Source of the DNA: Candidatus Poseidonia alphae
Lineage (GTDB): Archaea > Thermoplasmatota > Poseidoniia > Poseidoniales > Poseidoniaceae
Direction: 5' to 3'
Assembly (NCBI GenBank): GCA_002505405.1
Contig: DAVD01000014.1
Span: 8,685 to 31,786 of the forward strand
Length of the DNA: 23,102 bases
The position numbers and the translations under genes were made by a program. Shown in pieces: positions 9,001 to 15,103 of this stretch (position 1 is the first letter of the stretch; every line of letters begins with the position of its first letter). The notes below the pieces were generated by a model. The model was given only the letters and a program-made list of their open reading frames with translations. It did no database searches and had not been told where the DNA came from.

Positions 9001-10981
9001 AAAGCCGGACACTTACGAGGAATTGGGTACCCATAGCTTCAATCTCGTCGTTGCCCCATTATTCATGGTAGAGGCGGATGAATGGCCTTCTAAAATGTTC
9101 TACCACGCGACCTGGACCCGTACTTGGAACGTTGAATTGACCAACACTGGGAACAGTGATGTTGAAGTTAGTGTCGACTATACGCTCCTCAAGGGAGGCC
9201 TAGCAGCTCCCTCCACAGATTGGGCTCTCGTCAGCCCTGCTCCTGAAACGCTGCTTTTGCCCCAAGGCCGTGCAACCAGTTTCACCTTTTCAATTCAATC
9301 AACCAATACAGAACCTGACCTCACGCTCGCAGCCAACTTGGCGGTAAAATTCACACCGACAGATACAGATGTTGAAGGAAGTGCAGAATTTTTCACCGAT
9401 CTCACGATGAACCGGTTCTTTGAGGTCTCCGATACCAAGGTTAACCCCGGCGATGGGATAAGCGCGACTTACCCGATCTCCTATTCTCACATTCCAAACG
9501 GTCCAGGGGTTCCGGTGGCCTATGAAGTAGAACTTTGTAAATCTGAACGTTTGCTTGACTTCTCATCTTTGGGTCAAGATGAGACTCTACACCCTTGGTC
9601 GTTTGCAATTGTTGTAGATGAAACAGAATATCCTCTTGATTTGACCCAAGAATGTGGTTCCGATTCGCTTGGAGTTGATTCTAGAATTTCTCTACCCACG
9701 CGAAATGCATACGAGACCACTGCGCCAATCTCTCTGAAGGTCACGCCGCCAAGGGATGACATTCTTCCAGGAGATGGTTGGGATCTGACGATGCGACTTT
9801 ATCATCCTGGTGAGAACGCCGGGTATACCGTTTATGACGACGCTACCTTCACTTACGAACTTGCAGTATTCGCAGACCCCGCAATCGTCGACTATGGGCC
9901 AACTGCGGATGTACTCTATGAGGGCGAAGAGGCCAAGTACTCTGTCTCCATCAAGAACAAGGGCACGGCAATCGCCCTTGGCGTTTCGGTACAGTTGGAC
10001 TGTGGCTCCGATATTGCAGTCCTCATGGCCCCTGAAAGGTTTGAAGACGGAAGTATGATACCAATTCTTACCGCTGGTCAAACAGTGGATCTTGAATGGA
10101 CCATCATGCCCGATACCATCGATTGGTGGGAAGTGCGCTCGCAGGCTGATTGCAATATATCCCTCACCTCCATTTACGCTGGAGACAACAACCTTGAATC
10201 CAACGACCAAGAATTGGTCGTACAAAACGTTCAATCCGCCTCCCCAGGTCTATCCATTGCTTTCATAGCATGTATCGTTGCAGCTCTTGTATCCTTTGCC
10301 TTTACCCGACTTGCTTCGCAATCTGAAAAGTGGCAGTTGGGCGGAGTATATGCCGGCGTCCTGAGTTTTGGATTTGCATTCCATCTTGGATTTGGCTACG
10401 AAGTCCAAGGGGTCCCCATATGGGGTCCAACAATTTTGATTCTCAATGCCTTGTGGATTTGGCGAATGACGTGGAAGAGCAGCGAAGAATTCCGCCTCAT
10501 CCACGAAGATTACCAGCGAGCCCGCAAGGGGATATCAACGATCTATTCGGACCACTTTGAAGCACTGGGAGACGGTCGTCGCCAATTAACCATCATTCTT
10601 TCAATTCCAGTGCTTGGTATGTTGGCTATCGTTTTGGGCCTCCCCCCTCAACTCTCAGCGAACTCTCAGAACCTCGTTGTCATGGGGTCATACTTCCTCA
10701 TTATCATGATCGGAGTTTGGTACTTCCTCAAGCGTTCAGACAAGATGTACGGTAACCTCTACGGTCGATTGACCGATGCTGAAATCAAGAGTATTCGTAT
10801 CGAGCGAGACCTCGGCGACCCAGCACGTTTGCTCAACGATCTGGCAGACGATGGATTGGACCTGAGTTCGTTGCTCGGACCAAGTGACAACGGCAACGAA
10901 GAGATGGTGGAACCTGAGGCCCCGAAGCCGATTGATGTTGGCTCCCTAGCCCTTGAGACGGAGGTGGATACCGATGTCTGA
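6062..10981 (+). CDS. Giant secreted Ig-repeat surface protein with five C-terminal membrane helices
   Basis: The product is 1639 residues. An N-terminal signal peptide (MSNRTSPLFLVGLLLFTSLA, cut near TMADEG) fixes the start at 6062; an in-frame ATG at 5954 would put 36 polar residues before it and lies inside the upstream gene. A run of beta-sandwich repeats with N-x-G turns follows, near residues 68, 185, 302, 413, 677, 804, 914, 1027 and 1298. The spacing is about 110-120, as in CARDB/NEW3-like domains, so about 11 modules fit. Five membrane helices lie near 1396-1418, 1424-1445, 1453-1473, 1509-1530 and 1538-1560. An acidic cytoplasmic tail of about 80 residues closes the protein. It starts within the previous gene and ends within the next, each overlap eight bases. 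Role unknown: adhesin, envelope scaffold or archaellum anchor are possible. Confidence 0.85.
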   Translation: MSNRTSPLFLVGLLLFTSLAPLTMADEGARSSPDFIVTSFTLDDAGSIIDGGSVVAEAATHIVRIQVQNIGLAAGQASLALYHQGTSTSGETVIDSTDLGVINAGSSSNVIVFAWAATLGPDQILKAKVSSSTDINNVNDEEQLLVDVTTDQAASVPSIIDIPEPAVGQTSVVWSKSIHDFNINVRNDGVKNFSASYDLVFTDPSNPGNTFTETSATVPIVRPGSLYDGGATPSIVSLNFDATARTGEWAVVGTMTATGIGWSQQVQFLDFTVVFSNFNAEVTAAQDRSVEPGQGTTLTYLVKNVGLLSDDYSIGLTSASGWVDATATPGSTATISPGVTTSVLVQVDVPNTALRTDSDLVTLTLTSTGSSFVYTMQTTVLAGESYDVTVTMPPATVMLVPGDESPILFDVTNDGNSPSSFALTAGLTTNAIGWDLEFTHPVTGVLQAGETVSVSLGVTPPTIKNPLVSSEHNRAGDSMGVYVQAQSVLGGLPGMGSTPIEIRPVIIVDPGLPSEAIDMTVEQVLAARAGTGLEEILDLEVEVRHNLVSELTEEVDATLSLGTSVFTSDSSGGFDEASRWAIGLTPTSFPTMSLGDTELSKLTIQGPADDYPVSGQLSIPITATPTLGAVHQGSNVIPSAITQTLLLNVPPVLGAEGYSGGPLDAVVGEMTEFPLSLSNSGNNMTSYRLVMEDTLPENWVASFSSTTALVSTTLVDVPANVADYPTLGDSHISDYTVVVTTDQFAPAQSIENLRIRVEELGTGTVITHYDLPIRVGEKVNADLSPATQEVNLTAGESLTTRITVNNVGNTPADFLVWIDDTDAGEISFTMETPATLSIGAGYAETIKIRLTPSDDARADEEYKAIVWVSNPESDLLVSAEIIGNMGESHGMAISTVETMGVIPGKVETVDFEITNNGNLDEDVIVETKVNGDWVVTDANFSLSLEIDELYQGTLDITVPSVGGDDQLTNGAIYPVTIRVLKPDTYEELGTHSFNLVVAPLFMVEADEWPSKMFYHATWTRTWNVELTNTGNSDVEVSVDYTLLKGGLAAPSTDWALVSPAPETLLLPQGRATSFTFSIQSTNTEPDLTLAANLAVKFTPTDTDVEGSAEFFTDLTMNRFFEVSDTKVNPGDGISATYPISYSHIPNGPGVPVAYEVELCKSERLLDFSSLGQDETLHPWSFAIVVDETEYPLDLTQECGSDSLGVDSRISLPTRNAYETTAPISLKVTPPRDDILPGDGWDLTMRLYHPGENAGYTVYDDATFTYELAVFADPAIVDYGPTADVLYEGEEAKYSVSIKNKGTAIALGVSVQLDCGSDIAVLMAPERFEDGSMIPILTAGQTVDLEWTIMPDTIDWWEVRSQADCNISLTSIYAGDNNLESNDQELVVQNVQSASPGLSIAFIACIVAALVSFAFTRLASQSEKWQLGGVYAGVLSFGFAFHLGFGYEVQGVPIWGPTILILNALWIWRMTWKSSEEFRLIHEDYQRARKGISTIYSDHFEALGDGRRQLTIILSIPVLGMLAIVLGLPPQLSANSQNLVVMGSYFLIIMIGVWYFLKRSDKMYGNLYGRLTDAEIKSIRIERDLGDPARLLNDLADDGLDLSSLLGPSDNGNEEMVEPEAPKPIDVGSLALETEVDTDV

Positions 10982-11921
10982 GGATGCTGAGATGGATTTC
11001 GAAGAGTCCTCATCAGAGGATCTCGCCTCACGAGAAGCGGGCATTCTAGAAGCGTCACAAACGTTAGAACGAATTGCTCGAAAGGCAGCTCGCCGAAACA
11101 ATGCCTCGTTGACAGAATCTGAACTTGACCTTGGAGAAGCCAAGGTATACCTCGGCATGCACAACCTTTCGCGAGCCAAGAAAAACATCAAGCATGCTGA
11201 ATCCATTCTCGAATCTCTAGAAGAGGATGTCTTGCATCTTCGCCGAAGCATTGCGATGCTTCACAGGCTTTTGGTACACAAGCGCATCAGCCTTGACGAG
11301 GCGGAACACATCCTCTTCAAACTACGAGAATCCACAGCGGCTGCCGAAGTAGGTGACATCAGGGCGGCAACGGAGGAAGTAGAATACCTCCTCGAAGACC
11401 TCATTGGAGGCAATTCCTCCACGCTTAACCCCTTCCTGTTCCGTCACTTCTGGATGGGTGTGGATACACGATGGCCAGCAGGCGGTGATGCGGGTGTCCT
11501 TCTTGTTCGGATCATCAACGACGGTCCGATTCCAATGCCTATGCTACGCCTCAAGCCACCGGTGCCAGAGGGTTGGACTGCATTCCCTCCGAACGTTGAC
11601 CTACCAATTATTGCACCTGGCGGGAACATCCCGTTGCGATTTGAGATTAAACCGGATTACCGGATGACTTCCGAAGACATCCCCCTCACCCGTAAACTGT
11701 CGGTAGCAACCTCTTATGAGATGCGCTCCGGAGAGATTACCATCACCATGCGTGCACAAAATCGTTCAATGGAACCCCTCTCAGAGATTCTTCTTTCCCC
11801 ATGGCTTCCAGCAGGTTTTACTGCTGAAGAACTTCCATTTATTCGTAATCTCGCTCCAGATGAAGTGGCCATCATACGCATGCCACTTCGAATTAACCTC
11901 GGTCAAGGAGGCTCTTCTTGA
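10974..11921 (+). CDS. Hypothetical protein: N-terminal helical bundle and C-terminal NEW3-like beta domain, no signal peptide
   Basis: The product is 315 residues. ATG 10974 overlaps the stop of the giant gene (ATGTCTGA), the same arrangement as at the previous junction. Residues 1-25 are acidic and Ser-rich. About 26-145 are charged helices with heptad-like spacing (AKVYLGMHNLSRAKKNIKHA, LDEAEHILFKLRESTAAAEV). About 155-315 form beta strands with Ig/NEW3 character (VRIINDGPIPMPMLRLKPP, PEGWTAFPP, NLAPDEVAIIRMPL). No signal peptide or membrane helix is visible, so it should be cytoplasmic, odd for a domain type usually found outside cells. It could bind the acidic cytoplasmic tail of the giant protein; this is inference. 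The archaellin genes start 54 bases later. Confidence 0.75.
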   Translation: MSEDAEMDFEESSSEDLASREAGILEASQTLERIARKAARRNNASLTESELDLGEAKVYLGMHNLSRAKKNIKHAESILESLEEDVLHLRRSIAMLHRLLVHKRISLDEAEHILFKLRESTAAAEVGDIRAATEEVEYLLEDLIGGNSSTLNPFLFRHFWMGVDTRWPAGGDAGVLLVRIINDGPIPMPMLRLKPPVPEGWTAFPPNVDLPIIAPGGNIPLRFEIKPDYRMTSEDIPLTRKLSVATSYEMRSGEITITMRAQNRSMEPLSEILLSPWLPAGFTAEELPFIRNLAPDEVAIIRMPLRINLGQGGSS

Positions 11922-11933
11922 CCCATCACATTC

Positions 11934-11951
11934 CACTCGCAGAGACGAGTG
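11934..11951 (+). other. Perfect 6-bp hairpin just upstream of the archaellin genes
   Basis: CACTCG (11934-11939) and CGAGTG (11946-11951) pair across the six-base loop CAGAGA; an A-rich stretch follows. No TATA-like element is seen in the 54-base gap. It may be an RNA processing or stability element, or a protein site. Confidence 0.4.
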
Positions 11952-11965
11952 AACAAAACAAAAAT

Positions 11966-11970
11966 GGTGA
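11966..11970 (+). promoter_or_regulatory. Ribosome binding site deciding the first archaellin start
   Basis: GGTGA lies five bases before ATG 11976. The in-frame GTG 11949 and ATG 11964 have no such site. Choosing 11976 gives a 14-residue leader, the same length as in the second archaellin. Confidence 0.45.
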
Positions 11971-11975
11971 AAAAT

Positions 11976-12500
11976 ATGAAAAACGAAAAAACGAACGAAA
12001 ACCGCGATGAACTTGCGGCTATTGGTATTGGTGCAATGATTGTCTTCATTGCTCTGATTCTTGTAGCTGCAGTTGCTGCAGCCGTCATTATTCAGACGGC
12101 TGAAAAATTGCAACAAAATGCACAAAAGACTGGCGACGATACTCAAAAGTCTATGTCCAACAAGATCAACATTATTGGAGGCGTCCGTGGCGCAACCAAC
12201 ACTGTTGTCTTGACCCTTGAACTTGCAGCCGGAAGCAGCAATGTTGATGGTGGGGACGTCAAGTGGACTGTTATTTGTGCTGCTGGTGTAGATGACGGAG
12301 ACATGGCAGCTGCTACCAACATCAATACAGTTGGAGTCAACCCTGTTGCATTTGCTCCTAACGAGATGTACTCGTACACAATGGCTCTTCCAACTTGCTC
12401 CACCGATGCGGACGTCACTCTCTTGATTGACTCTGCAGGTGCAGGATTTACATACGAACGATTTGATGCAACGGTCTCACAAGGCCTTGCAGTTATTTGA
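11976..12500 (+). CDS. arlB: Archaellin (archaeal flagellin) 1
   Basis: This is a filament subunit of 174 residues. A charged 14-residue leader (MKNEKTNENRDELA) is followed by the hydrophobic archaellin helix beginning AIGIGAMIVFIALILVAA and then TAEKLQQNAQKTGDD, very close to archaellins of other euryarchaea. The rest is a beta-rich outer domain with Cys101 and Cys141. A prepilin peptidase (ArlK type) must cut the leader, probably at A14-A15, but the usual basic residue and Gly before the cut are absent. No ArlK gene is in the window. The start follows the ribosome site at 11966. The gene stop (TGA) is part of the ribosome site for the next archaellin, so the pair is translated together. Confidence 0.93.
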   Translation: MKNEKTNENRDELAAIGIGAMIVFIALILVAAVAAAVIIQTAEKLQQNAQKTGDDTQKSMSNKINIIGGVRGATNTVVLTLELAAGSSNVDGGDVKWTVICAAGVDDGDMAAATNINTVGVNPVAFAPNEMYSYTMALPTCSTDADVTLLIDSAGAGFTYERFDATVSQGLAVI

Positions 12501-12506
12501 GGTGAT
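12499..12506 (+). promoter_or_regulatory. Ribosome binding site of archaellin 2, fused to the archaellin 1 stop
   Basis: GAGGTGAT begins inside the TGA stop of archaellin 1 (TGAGGTGAT) and lies five bases before ATG 12512. Confidence 0.6.
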
Positions 12507-12511
12507 GAAAG

Positions 12512-13042
12512 ATGGAGAACAAAAATAATTCACAAAAAGAAGACACAGTTGCAGCAATCGGAATCGGTGCTATGATCGTGTTTATTGCTTTGATTTTGGT
12601 TGCCGCAGTTGCTGCAGCAGTCATCATCCAAACCGCTGAAAAACTTCAACAAAATGCTCAAAAGACCGGTGATGATACCGCAAAGCAGAGCACATCTCGT
12701 TTCATGGTAAACGCTGGTTCTGAAGATGCTGCAAACGATTACATGTTGTTTGTCAAGCTCGCACCCGGCAGTACTGCCGTTGCGGATACTGATGTTGTGG
12801 TCCAATTGTACTGTGGTACACAAAGCGACACAGTCGACTCAGGAAACCACGTCTTCTATGACATGGACGATGTTAACGGAGCCGCCCAGGCAACTGTTAA
12901 CCCCGGTGCGGGATACGCATTCGTTGTTACTCCCAACAACTGTGGTGCGGGGACTGTAACAATGTGGATCCACATTGAAGGTAGCGGTTCAACCTACCAA
13001 GTGCTCGAAGTTTCTGGTACCGCTGGCCAGCCAATTATCTGA
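12512..13042 (+). CDS. arlB: Archaellin (archaeal flagellin) 2
   Basis: This is the second filament subunit, 176 residues. Its 14-residue leader (MENKNNSQKEDTVA) differs from that of archaellin 1, but 43 residues from A14 on are identical between the two proteins (helix through TAEKLQQNAQKTGDDT). The outer domains differ strongly, although both keep a Cys at 101 and another near the end (144 here, 141 in archaellin 1), so one disulfide in the outer domain is likely. The leader again lacks the common basic-Gly cut site. As in many archaea with several archaellins, one may be the bulk subunit and the other a minor or alternate one; the sequence does not say which. A perfect inverted repeat follows the stop codon. 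Confidence 0.93.
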   Translation: MENKNNSQKEDTVAAIGIGAMIVFIALILVAAVAAAVIIQTAEKLQQNAQKTGDDTAKQSTSRFMVNAGSEDAANDYMLFVKLAPGSTAVADTDVVVQLYCGTQSDTVDSGNHVFYDMDDVNGAAQATVNPGAGYAFVVTPNNCGAGTVTMWIHIEGSGSTYQVLEVSGTAGQPII

Positions 13043-13045
13043 TTT

Positions 13046-13062
13046 CTAAGCATTTTGCTTAG
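13046..13062 (+). other. Perfect 7-bp hairpin directly after the archaellin genes
   Basis: CTAAGCA (13046-13052) pairs with TGCTTAG (13056-13062) around TTT, four bases after the archaellin 2 stop. Its 3' arm meets the GAGGAGA ribosome site of the next gene. Candidate partial terminator, 3' stabiliser or processing site. There is no T-run, so a full terminator is unlikely. Confidence 0.5.
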
Positions 13063-13075
13063 AGGAGAGATGAAT

Positions 13076-13936
13076 ATGGCATGGCCATTTAGTGGAATCT
13101 CTGGCGGAAATAAAAGTGCAGACCAATCGTTAAGCGAAGAGCGACTGAAGATATTGGCCAATGTGGCCATTGAACAAGTCCCATTTCCCGAACAGGGAAT
13201 GCTGAGCGACGAAGATGCATGGACCATTTCCCCTGGACCGACCAAAGCTCGGATTAACAGTCAGCAGAGCGTACCAAACGTGGCAGCAACACTTGCTCCA
13301 CAAGCCGCACCGGTGAACCTTCCCCCTGCGACGGTTGATACATCAGGTCTTGAACGACTCATCAGCAGTCGTCTCGACATGGTGGAAGACGTTCTTCGAA
13401 TGGTTGAAGGTCGCTTAGAAGACGGAGCACTTCCTCAAGCCTCGGCAGATGGAACTTCATCTTCTGATGCTGAATCCTCTTCCGACGACGAAAGTGACGA
13501 ATTAGGTGCAGGAGATCGCATCATTACAGCCACCGGAGAAGTTGTTGAAGTTGGAGGGCAATCCCGAATGATGGAGCATGATGAAGCTCCCTTGGTTGAA
13601 TTGTATGAAGCCCAAGCTCTCGCTGCTAATCCGTTCTTGAACGCACCAGCGGCAACAGTTACTGGCTCGGCAAATCAAATTGGTGCTCCGACAGTTTCTG
13701 CACTTTTGCTGGACCACATGTCCGGCATGGCTGCAGTGAGTTTTACTCAGAAGGCTATTGATTCAGGAATGTTGACAGACACTGAAGGTAGAAGCGTTAT
13801 GGCGATCGTCCAACTTGCTGAACCGGGTGACCCTGAAACAGCATTGGAAGACCATCTCCCACATCGTGAACTGTTGACCTTTTCAGCTCTTGTGTCTTCA
13901 TGGCGCCAAATGGAACTCCTCAGAGGTGAAGAGTGA
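13076..13936 (+). CDS. Archaellum-operon protein in the ArlC/D/E position, divergent
   Basis: The product is 286 residues, cytoplasmic by its lack of signal or membrane segments. Near residues 87-115 is a short coiled-coil-like stretch (LERLISSRLDMVEDVLRMVE), then a Ser/Asp/Glu-rich, probably disordered linker (about 125-147). A helical C-terminal part (LLLDHMSGMAAVSFTQKAID, SGMLTDTEGRSVMAIV) faintly recalls the ArlD/E domain. Its place between archaellins and ArlF is where ArlC, D and E sit in other euryarchaea; they form the cytoplasmic ring linking motor and chemotaxis. The assignment rests on position and weak resemblance. ATG 13076 fits the GAGGAGA site at 13062-13068 best; ATG 13070 is possible. 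The GAGGTGA site of arlF lies inside its 3' end. Confidence 0.75.
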   Translation: MAWPFSGISGGNKSADQSLSEERLKILANVAIEQVPFPEQGMLSDEDAWTISPGPTKARINSQQSVPNVAATLAPQAAPVNLPPATVDTSGLERLISSRLDMVEDVLRMVEGRLEDGALPQASADGTSSSDAESSSDDESDELGAGDRIITATGEVVEVGGQSRMMEHDEAPLVELYEAQALAANPFLNAPAATVTGSANQIGAPTVSALLLDHMSGMAAVSFTQKAIDSGMLTDTEGRSVMAIVQLAEPGDPETALEDHLPHRELLTFSALVSSWRQMELLRGEE

Positions 13937-14590
13937 ATGGGCGCATCGGTTGGAATTGGTGGATTGATCATAGGCATTTCGATGCTCGTCGTTTTTTCAA
14001 TGGCGTATCAATCCATTTCATCTCAAATCGATACCGGTCTTGAACGACTGGACGATGCAGATGAGCCTATTCCGACCTTTACGATCGATGATGCTACGCT
14101 ATGGGAGGGGGCAATCGTTGCCACCACCATTGCGACACCGGGCACAGGATATACAAACGGAACCTTGAGTACCACAACAGGCAACGGTGGATTTGCAGGG
14201 ACGTACACGGTAGGGTCAAGTGGAGAAATTATTGATGTGGTAATCACCAGCCACGGAAATTACTCCTCCGCACCGACCCTTGTTACGACCTGTTCAACCG
14301 CTTGTGTTGGAAATTCTGGTACTGCAAGCGTGACAGCAACATTAGGTGCAGCCGTATATGCTAACTTCACCAACTCAGGAACGCTGACCATTGACTACGA
14401 TGAGATGTGGGTGTTCACTGACGGAGCCAACCCTGAACAGTTTGACACCATTTACACTTCGACGATATCGTCGACCAACTGGTATTCCGGGGAAACGTTG
14501 TTTCTCCAGTGGATTGATGCAGGTGCAATTGGAGAAGACAGGATTTCAATGACCGTTGGACCAACAACCGTTGGCCATATTCTTGCTTGA
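13937..14590 (+). CDS. arlF: Archaellum stator/anchor protein ArlF (FlaF) with inserted beta module
   Basis: ArlF has one N-terminal membrane helix and a beta-sandwich domain in the pseudo-periplasm. In known systems it binds the S-layer and, with ArlG, holds the motor still. Here the helix is residues 4-24 (SVGIGGLIIGISMLVVFSMAY). The sandwich shows PTFTIDDATLW, then TLTIDYDEMWVFTDG and YSGETLFLQW (the usual WxxGE-like turn). Between them, about residues 58-137 look like an insertion with GTGYTNGTL, GNGGFAGTY and SHGNYSSAPTL, a Gly-Tyr repeat style seen in phage and bacterial surface proteins, plus Cys118 and Cys122. The ATG directly follows the upstream TGA and GAGGTGA at 13923-13929 lies seven bases ahead. 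The family call is good; the insertion is unusual. Confidence 0.85.
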   Translation: MGASVGIGGLIIGISMLVVFSMAYQSISSQIDTGLERLDDADEPIPTFTIDDATLWEGAIVATTIATPGTGYTNGTLSTTTGNGGFAGTYTVGSSGEIIDVVITSHGNYSSAPTLVTTCSTACVGNSGTASVTATLGAAVYANFTNSGTLTIDYDEMWVFTDGANPEQFDTIYTSTISSTNWYSGETLFLQWIDAGAIGEDRISMTVGPTTVGHILA

Positions 14591-14596
14591 GGTGAT
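14589..14596 (+). promoter_or_regulatory. Ribosome binding site of arlG, fused to the arlF stop
   Basis: GAGGTGAT starts within the TGA stop of arlF and lies three bases before ATG 14600. Confidence 0.55.
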
Positions 14597-14599
14597 GGC

Positions 14600-15103
14600 A
14601 TGGCGGACGGCGGAGCATCTTCATTTATCATGCTGATAACGGCATTGCTGGTCTCTGGCGGTGCAAGTTCCCTTCTGATTAACGAATGGTCCGACGCAGT
14701 TCAAGTCACCACCAAGGCTGACCGTAAGGCGATGATATCCGGAGAAATAAGCGTGACTTTTGCAGGGGACCCAGCGATGGTCTCCTACGATGACAATCCA
14801 ACGCTTCCAGCTTTTGAAAGCATGACATTTTATCTGTTAAACGATGGATTGCATGAACTTTCTACGACCAACTACCAACTGCTGATCGATGGAATTGAAC
14901 CGTCAGGTGTATCCTTCGCCTTCGTGGCCTCTGCTACATCATGGGGTCCCGGTGACATGGTTGAAGTCACAGCTGATGACACAAGTTTTGGATACAGTAA
15001 CGGCGACGATGTTCGAATATTTTTTACAGGTTCATCGGTTAAAGTTGGTGGATTCATACACTCTGTAACAACCGACGAAGAGGTGCGTTTACATGTCGTT
15101 TGA
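14600..15103 (+). CDS. arlG: Archaellum stator protein ArlG (FlaG)
   Basis: The product is 167 residues with one N-terminal membrane helix (about 6-27, ASSFIMLITALLVSGGASSL) and a beta-sandwich outside the membrane. ISGEISVTFAGDPAMVSYDD, FYLLNDGLHEL, YQLLIDG and WGPGDMVEVTADD correspond to the FlaG/FlaF-type strands. In known archaella ArlG forms filaments capped by ArlF that couple the motor to the cell envelope. The length is normal. The arlH start lies inside its 3' end, with an 11-base overlap, so the two are translationally coupled. The order arlF-arlG-arlH is the common euryarchaeal one. Confidence 0.87.
   Translation: MADGGASSFIMLITALLVSGGASSLLINEWSDAVQVTTKADRKAMISGEISVTFAGDPAMVSYDDNPTLPAFESMTFYLLNDGLHELSTTNYQLLIDGIEPSGVSFAFVASATSWGPGDMVEVTADDTSFGYSNGDDVRIFFTGSSVKVGGFIHSVTTDEEVRLHVV

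Noticed and set aside
9692..10234. 180-residue minus-strand frame
   Set aside because: Antisense to the Ig-repeat gene, with no recognisable domain and no ribosome site; the plus frame is continuous there.
11949..11975. Longer start (GTG 11949 or ATG 11964) for archaellin 1
   Set aside because: No ribosome site before them, and they break the matching 14-residue leader length seen with ATG 11976 and in archaellin 2.
12012..12680. Recent tandem duplication of the archaellin genes as a DNA repeat
   Set aside because: Protein identity is high only in the N-terminal 43 residues and the DNA there differs in over half the codons, so it is an old paralogue pair, not a sequence repeat element.
13055..13075. 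TTG 13055 as start of the ArlC/D/E-position gene
   Set aside because: It lies inside the hairpin and the ribosome site used by the ATG at 13070/13076.
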